In this document: positions 23,228 through 31,099 of the stretch, piece by piece
Layout of the letters: every line of letters starts with the position of its first letter
Numbering within the stretch: position 1 is the stretch's first letter
From: Ascidiaceihabitans sp.
GTDB taxonomy: Bacteria; Pseudomonadota; Alphaproteobacteria; Rhodobacterales; Rhodobacteraceae
NCBI GenBank assembly: GCA_023301665.1
Contig: JALZUL010000218.1
Span: 1 to 32,116 of the forward strand
Length of the DNA stretch: 32,116 nt
Direction of reading: 5' to 3'
Notes under the pieces: model-generated
Seen by the model: only the letters and a program-made list of their open reading frames with translations
What the model was told of the DNA's origin: nothing
The model's database searches: none
Translations under genes and position numbers: made by a program

Positions 23228-25003
23228 ATGCACGCTTATCGTAGCCATTCCTGCGCCGACCTTACTGCCGCCAACGTAGGCGATAATATTCGTCTTTCTG
23301 GGTGGGTTCATCGTGTCCGCGATCACGGTGGTATCTTGTTCATCGATTTGCGTGATCACTATGGCATCACTCAAGTTTTGTGCGACCCTGACAGCCCAGC
23401 GTTTGCCGATATGGAAAAGGTGCGCTCTGAATGGTGTATCCGTATCGACGGAACCGTAAAAGCGCGTGACGCTGATTTGGTGAATTCAAAGATCCCAACG
23501 GGTGAAATTGAAGTATTCGTGCGCGATCTCGAAGTTTTGGGTTCTTCGGCCGAGCTGCCATTGATGGTGTTTGGCGATCAAGAATATCCCGAAGAAACAC
23601 GTTTGAAATATCGTTATCTCGACCTGCGCCGCGAGAAGATGCAAAAGAACATGATTTTGCGGTCTGACGTTGTTAGCTCTATCCGCCAGCGGATGTGGGA
23701 CAAAAAGTTTAAAGAATTCCAAACGCCGATCATCACCGCTTCGTCTCCGGAGGGCGCGCGCGATTTCTTGGTACCTTCACGCCTACACCCGGGTAAGTTC
23801 TACGCTTTGCCGCAGGCACCGCAGCAGTTCAAACAGTTGCTGATGGTTTCTGGTTTTGACAAGTATTTCCAAATCGCACCGTGTTTCCGTGATGAAGACC
23901 CGCGCGCGGATCGCTCACCAACAGATTTCTACCAGCTCGACCTTGAGATGAGCTTTGTGACGCAACAAGATGTCTTTGATACAATCCAGCCTGTTTTGAC
24001 TGGCGTGTTCGAAGAGTTCGGCGGCGGCCGCAAAGTAGACCAAGAATGGGAGCAGATTTCTTATAAAGACGCGGCTCTTTGGTATGGCTCAGACAAACCT
24101 GACCTTCGCAATCCGATTAAAATGCAAGTGGTTTCCGAGCACTTTGAGGGTTCAGGGTTTGCGATTTTTGCGAAGCTTCTAGAACAAGAGGGCACGCAAA
24201 TCCGTGCCATTCCAGCGCCCAAAGGTGGCTCACGTAAATTCTGTGACCGCATGAATAAATTCGCCCAGCAAGAAGGTTTGCCAGGCATGGGCTACATCTT
24301 CTGGCGTGACCAAGGTGAAGGGCTTGAGGCTGCAGGGCCTTTGGCGAAGAACATTGGACCAGAACGTACCGAAGCAATTCGCCAACAGTTGGGCCTCGGC
24401 TTGGGCGACGCTGCATTCTTCTTGGGTGGCAAGCCAAAAGCCTTTGAAGCTGTCGCTGGCCGTGCTCGGAACGTGATCGGTGAAGAGCTTGGTTTGACCG
24501 ATATGGATCGCTTCGCCTTTGCTTGGGTCGTCGACTTCCCGATCTATGAAAAAGATGAAGAAACTGGCAAGATCGATTTCGAACACAACCCATTCTCTAT
24601 GCCACAAGGTGGAATGGAAGCACTTCAAGGCGACCCGCTCGAGGTATTGGGCTATCAATATGATCTCGCGTGCAACGGCTACGAGCTGGTGTCAGGAGCG
24701 ATCCGGAACCACCAGCCGGAAATCATGTTCAAAGCGTTCGAAATCGCGGGCTACGGTAAAGAAGAGGTCGAGAAACGTTTTGGTGGCATGGTGAATGCTT
24801 TCCAATATGGCGCGCCTCCCCACGGTGGCTGTGCTGCTGGGATTGACCGTATCGTGATGTTACTTGCTGAAGAAGCCAACATCCGCGAAGTGATCTTGTT
24901 CCCGATGAACCAAAAGGCCGAAGATTTGATGATGTCTGCACCATCAGAACCAATGAGCGACCAGCTTATGGAATTGGGGCTACGGGTCATTCCGCAAGAC
25001 TAA
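23228..25003 (+). CDS. aspS: Aspartyl-tRNA synthetase
   Basis: A 591-aa class II aminoacyl-tRNA synthetase of the bacterial type. An N-terminal OB-fold (RLSGWVHRVRDHGGILFIDL) binds the anticodon. The catalytic domain has ARDFLVPSR, motif 2 FRDEDPRADRS (about 220) and motif 3 GGCAAGIDRIVML (about 532-544). The bacterial insertion (GAD) domain lies between. Ribosome site GAGGGG stands 8 nt upstream. Many alphaproteobacteria lack AsnRS and use a non-discriminating AspRS with GatCAB; whether that holds here cannot be seen. It is followed by a strong terminator and is the first core gene right of the glycan island. Confidence 0.98.
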   Translation: MHAYRSHSCADLTAANVGDNIRLSGWVHRVRDHGGILFIDLRDHYGITQVLCDPDSPAFADMEKVRSEWCIRIDGTVKARDADLVNSKIPTGEIEVFVRDLEVLGSSAELPLMVFGDQEYPEETRLKYRYLDLRREKMQKNMILRSDVVSSIRQRMWDKKFKEFQTPIITASSPEGARDFLVPSRLHPGKFYALPQAPQQFKQLLMVSGFDKYFQIAPCFRDEDPRADRSPTDFYQLDLEMSFVTQQDVFDTIQPVLTGVFEEFGGGRKVDQEWEQISYKDAALWYGSDKPDLRNPIKMQVVSEHFEGSGFAIFAKLLEQEGTQIRAIPAPKGGSRKFCDRMNKFAQQEGLPGMGYIFWRDQGEGLEAAGPLAKNIGPERTEAIRQQLGLGLGDAAFFLGGKPKAFEAVAGRARNVIGEELGLTDMDRFAFAWVVDFPIYEKDEETGKIDFEHNPFSMPQGGMEALQGDPLEVLGYQYDLACNGYELVSGAIRNHQPEIMFKAFEIAGYGKEEVEKRFGGMVNAFQYGAPPHGGCAAGIDRIVMLLAEEANIREVILFPMNQKAEDLMMSAPSEPMSDQLMELGLRVIPQD

Positions 25004-25027
25004 ATCTCTTGAAGGCGTATGAATTTG

Positions 25028-25060
25028 AGGCGGGTAGGTGAGAACCTAGCCGCCTTTTTT
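25028..25060 (+). terminator. Rho-independent terminator of aspS
   Basis: AGGCGG-g-TAGGT (25028-25039) pairs with ACCTA-g-CCGCCT (25044-25055) around a GAGA tetraloop, with one G-G mismatch. A T-run follows directly (25055-25060). It lies 25 nt after the aspS stop. Confidence 0.9.
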
Positions 25061-25114
25061 GATCTTTTTGAGTGGCGGAATGTTATGTTGCGCTTGCACG
25101 TTTCATCAAAGCAA

Positions 25115-25143
25115 TTGGACAGTGGCGAAAAACTGCCTATGGT
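25115..25143 (+). promoter_or_regulatory. Candidate promoter directly in front of the GNAT gene
   Basis: TTGGAC (25115-25120), a 17-nt spacer and TATGGT (25138-25143) stand 7 nt before the ATG. If used, transcription starts at or next to the A of the ATG, giving a leaderless mRNA. This would explain the missing ribosome site. Confidence 0.4.
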
Positions 25144-25150
25144 CTGAGCT

Positions 25151-25876
25151 ATGGTAAATTCTGTTCTCAGCACTGCACGTCTTGGTCCAATTGTAGAAAA
25201 TTGGCAGGTTCCAGTTTATCCTACTTTGGATACTCTTACCGGCCTGTATTGCCAGCTTGAACGCCTAAGCGCGGAGAAACATGCAGCACTATTGTTTCGC
25301 GCCTTTGAGGGGCATGATCATGTGTGGGATTACATGCCCTATGGGCCGTTTTCATCGTCGTCGCAGTACCACCGATGGGTTCGCGAAACCGAAGCAATGG
25401 ACGATACTGTTTTTTACGCGATCAAGAACCTAACGTCGGGGGCTTACGAAGGTGTCGCGAGTTTCTTAAGGGTTTCCCCGCAAGCAGGTTCAATCGAAGT
25501 GGGGCACATCAACTTTAGTCCTGCATTGCAGCGAACCCCTGCAGCAACCGAAGCGATGTACTTGATGATGCAATGGGCCTTTGATGCCGGTTATCGTCGC
25601 TATGAATGGAAGTGCAATGCGCTAAACTTACCATCACGCCGAGCCGCGCAACGTTTGGGGTTTAGCTACGAGGGTGTCTTTAGGCAAGCTGCGATTGTCA
25701 AAGGGCGCAATCGCGATACAGCTTGGTATGCTGCGATTGACAGTGAATGGCCTGCATTGAAAGAAGCGTTTAAGGCATGGTTAAGCCCTGCGAACTTTAA
25801 CACAGCAGGTCATCAGATCGACAGCTTGAGCAATCTTACAGGATTGGTTCGCCCCAATAATGATCCGGCACTCTAA
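25151..25876 (+). CDS. GNAT-family N-acetyltransferase (RimJ/RimL-like)
   Basis: A 241-aa acetyltransferase of the RimJ/RimL (Acetyltransf_3) type. The N-terminal half has LERLSAEKHAALLFRAF. The core strands are TVFYAIKN and YEGVASFLRV, then IEVGHINFSPALQRTPAATE (the acetyl-CoA region; here QRTPAAT in place of the usual Q/R-x-x-G-x-A). ALNLPSRRAAQRLGFSYEG is the typical end, with N and the LGF-EG motif. Such proteins acetylate amino groups of small molecules or protein N-termini; the substrate is unknown. No ribosome site lies before the ATG (see the promoter at 25115). A single gene, with its 3' end facing the receiver protein. Confidence 0.88.
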   Translation: MVNSVLSTARLGPIVENWQVPVYPTLDTLTGLYCQLERLSAEKHAALLFRAFEGHDHVWDYMPYGPFSSSSQYHRWVRETEAMDDTVFYAIKNLTSGAYEGVASFLRVSPQAGSIEVGHINFSPALQRTPAATEAMYLMMQWAFDAGYRRYEWKCNALNLPSRRAAQRLGFSYEGVFRQAAIVKGRNRDTAWYAAIDSEWPALKEAFKAWLSPANFNTAGHQIDSLSNLTGLVRPNNDPAL

Positions 25877-25882
25877 CGCGTG

Positions 25883-26608
25883 CTAAATTGCAATTCGTTC
25901 CGTTAACCGATCTTGGATCATGCCAACGATCCGTGCGCGTTCTGTTGACACGGGCTGACCTGCATCGCGTTTCGCCACAAGTGCCTCTGTCGCTTTAAGT
26001 AGCCCATGATCTTTCGCGCTGCGCGCGACGCCACCTAAAAATTGTGTGATATAGTCGAGTGTCCGGTCGTCATCGTTTTCTTCAAGCACATCGGCCACAT
26101 GGGCCATGTCATCCTGATAGGCAATCGGGTCAGGGTGAACGATCTCATCGGACAATGCCCTAAGGCCATTTGGTCTTCGTTCATCGGGAAGACCCGCTAG
26201 GATGGTTTCTTGAAAGATTGCTAAAGAGATAACTGGCTTGGCCAGAAAACCATCAGCGCCCGCTTTGAGAGCCATGTCTTGAGAATAAGGATCCCCCGAT
26301 GTGCCCAAGACGACTTGCGGACGTGGTGAGTTGTTTACGAGTTCTTCAATCAAGTCGACCCCGTTACCATCGGGGAGGCCTAGGTCAATAATTGCCACTG
26401 AAGGTCGGTAGACCTGCAAATGGCGTTTCGCAGACCGTAAGCTATCAGCTCGGCGGATACGGGCACCGCTACGCAGGCAGAGAAGTCGCATAGCTTCGCA
26501 AGCGAAACGGCTGTCTTCGATAACCAATACTGTTAGACCCAGCAACGGCCTATTGGCGGTTGGAGCCGGTAGGTTTGGTGCAAAAGGGTCGTTGGTGTCC
26601 ATAGTCAT
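25883..26608 (-). CDS. Receiver-domain protein with helical C-terminal region (orphan)
   Basis: A 241-aa protein. Residues 24-145 form a CheY-like receiver: E31-D32 acidic pair, phosphoacceptor D75 (AIIDLGLPDGNG), T/S in LGTSGDP and K in FLAKPV. The C-terminal 80 residues are helical. The string FLGGVARSAKDHGLLKATEAL resembles the core of an Hpt domain, but the histidine is not at the expected place. No DNA-binding or enzymatic output domain is seen, so it may act by protein contact or as a phosphate sink. An alternative start at 26602 has GAGG 7 nt upstream. No kinase is nearby. Confidence 0.85.
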   Translation of the reverse strand: MTMDTNDPFAPNLPAPTANRPLLGLTVLVIEDSRFACEAMRLLCLRSGARIRRADSLRSAKRHLQVYRPSVAIIDLGLPDGNGVDLIEELVNNSPRPQVVLGTSGDPYSQDMALKAGADGFLAKPVISLAIFQETILAGLPDERRPNGLRALSDEIVHPDPIAYQDDMAHVADVLEENDDDRTLDYITQFLGGVARSAKDHGLLKATEALVAKRDAGQPVSTERARIVGMIQDRLTERIAI

Positions 26609-26697
26609 GCCTCATCCGATCATCTTCGACTCACGAAGCTACGCAAGCTTGGCTAACAGCACGTTAACAAGAGGGCAGATTGATAGGGGTGCGGCGC

Positions 26698-26730
26698 TGC
26701 GTCTCTTGCCCTTGCTAGGCGAGAGACGCA
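26698..26730. promoter_or_regulatory. 13-bp hairpin between the receiver gene and mce
   Basis: TGCGTCTCTTGCC (26698-26710) pairs with GGCGAGAGACGCA (26718-26730) with one T-G wobble around a 7-nt loop. It ends 35 nt before the mce ATG. No T-run follows on either side, so it is not an ordinary terminator. It may be a leader structure or operator in this divergent intergenic region. Confidence 0.5.
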
Positions 26731-26765
26731 TAAGGTTAGGGCACGTTTCATGCAGGAGATAAACC

Positions 26766-27170
26766 ATGATTGGCAGACTGAACCACCTCGCGATCGCAGT
26801 CCCTGACCTTGAAGCGGCAGCAGATCAATATCGCAACGCATTAGGTGCCAAGGTTGGTGAGCCTCAGGATGAGCCAGATCATGGTGTCACGGTGATTTTT
26901 ATTGAGCTGCCAAATACGAAAATCGAATTGCTCTATCCTTTGGGTGAAAACAGCCCGATCGCTAGTTTCCTTGAAAAGAACCCTGCTGGCGGTATGCATC
27001 ATGTCTGCTACGAGGTTGATGACATCATTGCTGCGCGGGATCAGTTGCAAGAAACAGGCGCGCGGGTTTTGGGTTCAGGTGAGCCCAAAATAGGTGCGCA
27101 TGGGAAACCTGTGCTGTTCTTACATCCCAAAGATTTCCAGGGCTGTCTTGTCGAATTGGAGCAAGTCTAA
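26766..27170 (+). CDS. mce: Methylmalonyl-CoA epimerase
   Basis: A 134-aa vicinal-oxygen-chelate enzyme that interconverts (S)- and (R)-methylmalonyl-CoA in propionyl-CoA breakdown and, in Rhodobacterales, in the ethylmalonyl-CoA pathway. The start IGRLNHLAIAVPDLEAA has the metal ligand H7. The second repeat has GGMHHVCYEVDD with H79 and the end CLVELEQV with E130 as third ligand. AGGAG stands 8 nt before the ATG. It is followed after 2 nt by the DUF1467 gene, a pair I know as common in this order. A long hairpin lies in its leader. Confidence 0.95.
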   Translation: MIGRLNHLAIAVPDLEAAADQYRNALGAKVGEPQDEPDHGVTVIFIELPNTKIELLYPLGENSPIASFLEKNPAGGMHHVCYEVDDIIAARDQLQETGARVLGSGEPKIGAHGKPVLFLHPKDFQGCLVELEQV

Positions 27171-27172
27171 TT

Positions 27173-27463
27173 ATGGGCATTACATCGGCACTCGTTCTGC
27201 TTGCAGTCATTTGGTGGATGACGTTTCTGATCGTCCTACCCTTCAAAGTAAAAACCCAAGGTGACTTGGGCGAGGTCGAACCAGGCACACATGCCGGTGC
27301 ACCTGAAGTTCACAATTTAGCAAAAAAAGCGATGATAACGACTGGGATTGCTTTGGTCGCGTGGGTGATCATTTCTGCAATAATTTTGTCAGGATGGATC
27401 AAGATTAGCGAGATTGAGTTCTTCAAGCTCGAGTCTGAGATAATCGATGATAGAGATGGGTAA
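27173..27463 (+). CDS. DUF1467-family small membrane protein
   Basis: A 96-aa inner-membrane protein with two transmembrane helices (about 3-25 and 53-75) joined by a hydrophilic loop PFKVKTQGDLGEVEPGTHAG, the pattern of DUF1467. Its function is unknown. It is translated directly after mce. Its last 41 nt overlap the 3' end of the opposite-strand EI24 gene, so the last 13 codons or so serve both strands. Confidence 0.9.
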   Translation: MGITSALVLLAVIWWMTFLIVLPFKVKTQGDLGEVEPGTHAGAPEVHNLAKKAMITTGIALVAWVIISAIILSGWIKISEIEFFKLESEIIDDRDG

Positions 27464-28118
27464 ATGTCGCAGCACCTAGGATTGGAATAAACAGGTTCAA
27501 AAGCGGCACTGACAAGGGCATTGCCATCAAAATGCCAGCCAACCAGATGGTCCCAATATGCCGCTTGCGCAGTACTTTGGCTTGCGCACGCCCAATACGG
27601 CGCATGGCGGCAAGCATGAAATATTCGCGGCCCAACAAGAACCCGTTTAATGCCCAGAAAATGAACGGAGCGGCAAACGAGAAAGCTGCATAAAATATCA
27701 AGGCAAGGATATTTGCCGCGATCAAAACGCCCAAAAAATTGACGGTATCCTTTAACGCATCGCCAAAGGGCACAGGATCAACCTTTGGCAGGGATGGATA
27801 ATGTTTATCCTCAACCGCTTGGGCGACCTCATCAAGAAATAAAGATGTTATGGCTGACGCCACTGGCACCATCAGAAAGATCGACAAGAATGCGATCAAA
27901 AAGAAGGAACCCCAGCTGATAAGATCTTTCAGCCATTGTATTTCGCCTAATATACCAAAAAAGACGGCTTCACCGGTAAAGTAGTTGATCAGCCAAACAA
28001 ACCCGCTGGTAAAGCCGACAAGCAAAGCGATGGTGAGGATTATTCCCAATCCTAATACACGGCGAAACCTTGGATCACCCATCTGCCCAAGTGCTGCGAA
28101 GAAACTTGAGAAAATCAT
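27423..28118 (-). CDS. EI24/CysZ-like membrane protein
   Basis: A 231-aa integral membrane protein with about four to six hydrophobic segments and the pattern of the EI24 domain (MIFSSFFAALGQMGDPRFR at the start, NGFLLGREYFMLAAMRR in the late loop, PLLNLFIPILGAATFTHLYH at the end). E. coli CysZ of this fold imports sulfate; the role here is not shown. The start at 28118 is chosen since it overlaps the nitroreductase stop as ATGA (4 nt); a frame start 12 nt upstream is also possible. The 3' end overlaps DUF1467 on the other strand. Confidence 0.88.
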   Translation of the reverse strand: MIFSSFFAALGQMGDPRFRRVLGLGIILTIALLVGFTSGFVWLINYFTGEAVFFGILGEIQWLKDLISWGSFFLIAFLSIFLMVPVASAITSLFLDEVAQAVEDKHYPSLPKVDPVPFGDALKDTVNFLGVLIAANILALIFYAAFSFAAPFIFWALNGFLLGREYFMLAAMRRIGRAQAKVLRKRHIGTIWLAGILMAMPLSVPLLNLFIPILGAATFTHLYHRLSQTRA

Positions 28119-28693
28119 TGAGAAACCCAAGTCGTGATCTCATCAAGTGCAGGACGTGGGCGCTCTGGTGGTGCGGTGGTTTCTGTGGCGATATGGATGA
28201 ATCCAGCGATGCGCTCGTTTTCTTTCAAATCAAATGCTTCGGTCATAAAGGCACGGTCGTGGCTTGCCCATCCGCTCAGCCAATTGGCACCCCACCCAGC
28301 GGCCAATGCGGCGTTGAGAAGGGCCAAACATACTGCACCTGCGGAATAGGTTTGTTCTAAGGCAGGGATTTTTTCCGAAGCTTTCTGCACTTCAATCACC
28401 GCCACTGCCAAATGCCCTTGCTCAAATTGCAGACGTCCTTTTGTGATCTGTTCGGGGGCTAGGCCCAATGCCTCGCCCCGTGATTGCACGATCGACGCAA
28501 TGCGCGGCATTGCTGGCTTCTCGATTACAATGAAACGCCAAGGTTCAAGTTTTCCATGATCAGGGGTGCGTGCTGCTGCAACTAACAATTGCTCTAGCTC
28601 ACTGCGATCGGGAACCGGCATCGATAAGGTTTTAGCGGGACGCGAGCGACGGGTTTGGAGGAACGTAAGGGCGTCTGGATTTGGATTGGGCAT
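28115..28693 (-). CDS. Nitroreductase family protein (YdjA-like)
   Basis: A 192-aa FMN-dependent oxidoreductase of the single-domain nitroreductase type. The FMN phosphate-binding R-R-S-R lies at 15-18 (LQTRRSRPAKTL). RTPDHGKLEPWRFIVIE is the YdjA-type second motif. GAVCLALLNAALAAGWGANWLSG is the dimer and flavin region, and LKENERIAGFIHIAT the C-terminal strand. It would use NAD(P)H to reduce an unknown substrate in the cytoplasm. It is coupled to the EI24 gene downstream and lies 65 nt after the deacetylase-like gene, so the three may be one transcript. Confidence 0.93.
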   Translation of the reverse strand: MPNPNPDALTFLQTRRSRPAKTLSMPVPDRSELEQLLVAAARTPDHGKLEPWRFIVIEKPAMPRIASIVQSRGEALGLAPEQITKGRLQFEQGHLAVAVIEVQKASEKIPALEQTYSAGAVCLALLNAALAAGWGANWLSGWASHDRAFMTEAFDLKENERIAGFIHIATETTAPPERPRPALDEITTWVSQ

Positions 28694-28758
28694 AACGAAC
28701 CTGTTGTGAACTTTGATGATATGTTTGGGCCGTAGGCGCGGCTTTCAAGGGGGCAGCT

Positions 28759-29865
28759 CTAAAGATCTAGCAATCCGGCCATACGATCGATTTCAGAAAT
28801 AAGAAAGGCATCAAATCGCGCGCTGGGCTGTCGGTTTTGAAACGCTTTTGCGAAAGGGTCCGGTGCGGTGATTGAGCTACCAGACATTGCTTCGAGTACG
28901 GCGTGCCCACAGAAAGGCACGTAGACTTCTGAATAACCGCCCTCATGAACCAGTACCAATTTCCCGTCGCATGTTTCTTCAGCAAGTGTTTTGATTTTTA
29001 ATGTCATCTCGCGAAAGGTCTCGGCCGTGGCCAACATACTCGAAAGCGGGTCTACAACGGCGGCGTCAAAACCACAGGCGACGATGATGATGTCTGGATT
29101 GAACGCCTCTATTGCCGGCACTGCAACACGGTCCATGGCATGCAGGTATGCGGTGTGGCCCCCACCTGCTGGCAATGGAAGGTTGATGTTATATCCCTCA
29201 CCTTCGCCGGTGCCGCGATCTTCAAGAGCGCCAGTGTGCAAAGGGTAGTTGCCTTCTTGGTGAAAGCTGATGCTGAGCACATCGTCACGGTCATAAAAGA
29301 TCGCTTCAGTGCCGTTGCCATGGTGTACATCCCAGTCCAAAACCGCGACGCGTCCGGCTAGACCTTTGGCCTTTGCCGATTCAATGGCGATCGCGATATT
29401 GGCCATCAAGCAAAACCCATTTGGATCGTCTGGCAAACAGTGGTGCCCCGGAGGGCGCGACAAGGAATAAGCGTTGTCGAGATCACCCTTCAGTACTGCC
29501 TCGACCGCTGCAAGACATAGACCCGACGATAGGGCCGCGATCTCGTATCCCCCCTTGGCAAACGGGGCATGCTCGCCAAGCTCTCCGCCATGTTCGTCCG
29601 ACATGGCTTTAAACGCGTTTAGGTAGCTCTCTGGATGGACCCGTAACAGAGCCTCACGAGAGGTCTCGGGGGCCGTGCGAACATCAAGATCTTGGGTTAG
29701 CCCCGTGACGTCCATGAGGTTCTTTAGGCGCCGTTTTGTCTCGGGGCTTTCTGGCAATCCACCTGCGGCAAGGGGTTGAACCAAACCACCCAAAGGGGCT
29801 GTGAAGGCATAGTTGCCACCAGCATGCCAAAAAGTGCGTTCATCCCAAAAGAACCCAGTTGTCAT
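28759..29865 (-). CDS. Histone deacetylase-like amidohydrolase (class II type)
   Basis: A 368-aa zinc amidohydrolase of the arginase/deacetylase fold. RPPGHH (137-142) gives the histidine pair. The zinc ligands are D179 and H181 (LDWDVHHGNGT) and D267 (GFDAAVVDPL). The transition-state tyrosine is Y311 (HEGGYSEVY). The motif set is that of bacterial class II enzymes such as HDAH and acetylpolyamine amidohydrolase. The true substrate, acetylated polyamine or other amide, is unknown. GGAG stands about 8 nt before the ATG. It reads toward the nitroreductase and follows trpS by 105 nt. Confidence 0.94.
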   Translation of the reverse strand: MTTGFFWDERTFWHAGGNYAFTAPLGGLVQPLAAGGLPESPETKRRLKNLMDVTGLTQDLDVRTAPETSREALLRVHPESYLNAFKAMSDEHGGELGEHAPFAKGGYEIAALSSGLCLAAVEAVLKGDLDNAYSLSRPPGHHCLPDDPNGFCLMANIAIAIESAKAKGLAGRVAVLDWDVHHGNGTEAIFYDRDDVLSISFHQEGNYPLHTGALEDRGTGEGEGYNINLPLPAGGGHTAYLHAMDRVAVPAIEAFNPDIIIVACGFDAAVVDPLSSMLATAETFREMTLKIKTLAEETCDGKLVLVHEGGYSEVYVPFCGHAVLEAMSGSSITAPDPFAKAFQNRQPSARFDAFLISEIDRMAGLLDL

Positions 29866-29970
29866 ATCGTTCTCCGATCCATGTTTGATCAGAGGGTGAC
29901 AAAGGGCAGGACCGTTGTCCAGTTGTAAGCGCCACCTGTGTGGCGATTACATTTGTCAAAACGAAGGGCC

Positions 29971-30996
29971 CTAAACGGCTGGGCGAACCATTCCGACGAT
30001 ATCATAGGTTTTTTGTAAAATCGGGGCAGTAATTTCGCGGGCCTGCAAGGCCCCTTTGGCAAGGATGCGATCGATTTCAGCAGGGTCGTCCATCAAGCGC
30101 GCCATTTCTGTCGAGATGGGCGATAATTTGGACACGGCCAAGTCGCTGAGCATTGGTTTGAACTGGCCGAATTGTTTGCCACCGACGTCTGCCAAAACCT
30201 GATCCACAGTCATATCAGCCAGAGCTGCATAGATGTTGACCAAGTTGCGCGCGTCTGGACGCTCTGCCAATCCTGCAGCCTCCGAAGGCAGAGCATCTGC
30301 GTCAGATTTTGCTTTGCGGATCTTTTTTGCAATGGAATCCGCATCATCGGTCATGTTGATACGGCTGGCATCTGATGGATCGGACTTGGACATCTTTTTT
30401 GTCCCGTCGCGCAACGACATCACGCGGGTTGCTGCACCCTCGATCACCGGCTCGGTCATGGGAAAGAAATCAACGCCGTAATCATGGTTGAACTTGGCCG
30501 CGATGTCGCGGGTCAGCTCAAGGTGTTGTTTTTGATCTTCGCCCACAGGCACGTGGGTCGCGTGATAGACCAGAATGTCAGCGGCCATCAAAGCCGGATA
30601 CCCAAATAATCCAAGGGAGGCCGCCTGTGAATTTTTGCCTGCCTTATCTTTGAACTGGGTCATGCGTTGCATCCAGCCCATGCGGGCGACGCAGTTAAAA
30701 ATCCAACCAAGCTGCGCATGCTCTGGTACCTGACTTTGATTGATCAAAATCGATTTCTCAGGGCTGATGCCTGAGGCAATAAAACCGGCAGCCAATTCAC
30801 GGGTGTTGTGTTGAAGCGCTTTGGGATCTTGGAAAACAGTGATCGCGTGAAGGTCGACCATGCAATAGACGCACTCGGCAACCTCGTCTTGCATGGTGAC
30901 AAATCGCTTGATGGCACCAAGGTAGTTGCCAAGGGTCAGGCCACCTGATGGCTGGATGCCGGAAAATACGCGTGGCGTGAATGTTGTTTCGGTCAT
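29971..30996 (-). CDS. trpS: Tryptophanyl-tRNA synthetase
   Basis: A 341-aa class I aminoacyl-tRNA synthetase. The HIGH-like motif is PSGGLTLGNYLG near the N-terminus, and the KMSKS motif is intact (TKKMSKSDPSD). MVDLHAIT and the ADILVYHATHVPVGEDQKQH string are further TrpRS hallmarks. The start at 30996 has GAGGA 9 nt upstream. An open frame running on to 31260 is out, because it would cross the rhomboid gene and has no synthetase content. It is divergent from the rhomboid-like gene, with murJ beyond; this neighbourhood is common in Rhodobacterales. Confidence 0.98.
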   Translation of the reverse strand: MTETTFTPRVFSGIQPSGGLTLGNYLGAIKRFVTMQDEVAECVYCMVDLHAITVFQDPKALQHNTRELAAGFIASGISPEKSILINQSQVPEHAQLGWIFNCVARMGWMQRMTQFKDKAGKNSQAASLGLFGYPALMAADILVYHATHVPVGEDQKQHLELTRDIAAKFNHDYGVDFFPMTEPVIEGAATRVMSLRDGTKKMSKSDPSDASRINMTDDADSIAKKIRKAKSDADALPSEAAGLAERPDARNLVNIYAALADMTVDQVLADVGGKQFGQFKPMLSDLAVSKLSPISTEMARLMDDPAEIDRILAKGALQAREITAPILQKTYDIVGMVRPAV

Positions 30997-31099
30997 CTTG
31001 GTGTCCTCAAGCTCTGGGCAAATCTGCGTTTCTGGCTTACCCACGGGGCAAAGAGACGTCAACAGGCGCTCTTGTTTGGACCGCGCGGAGAGCACAACC

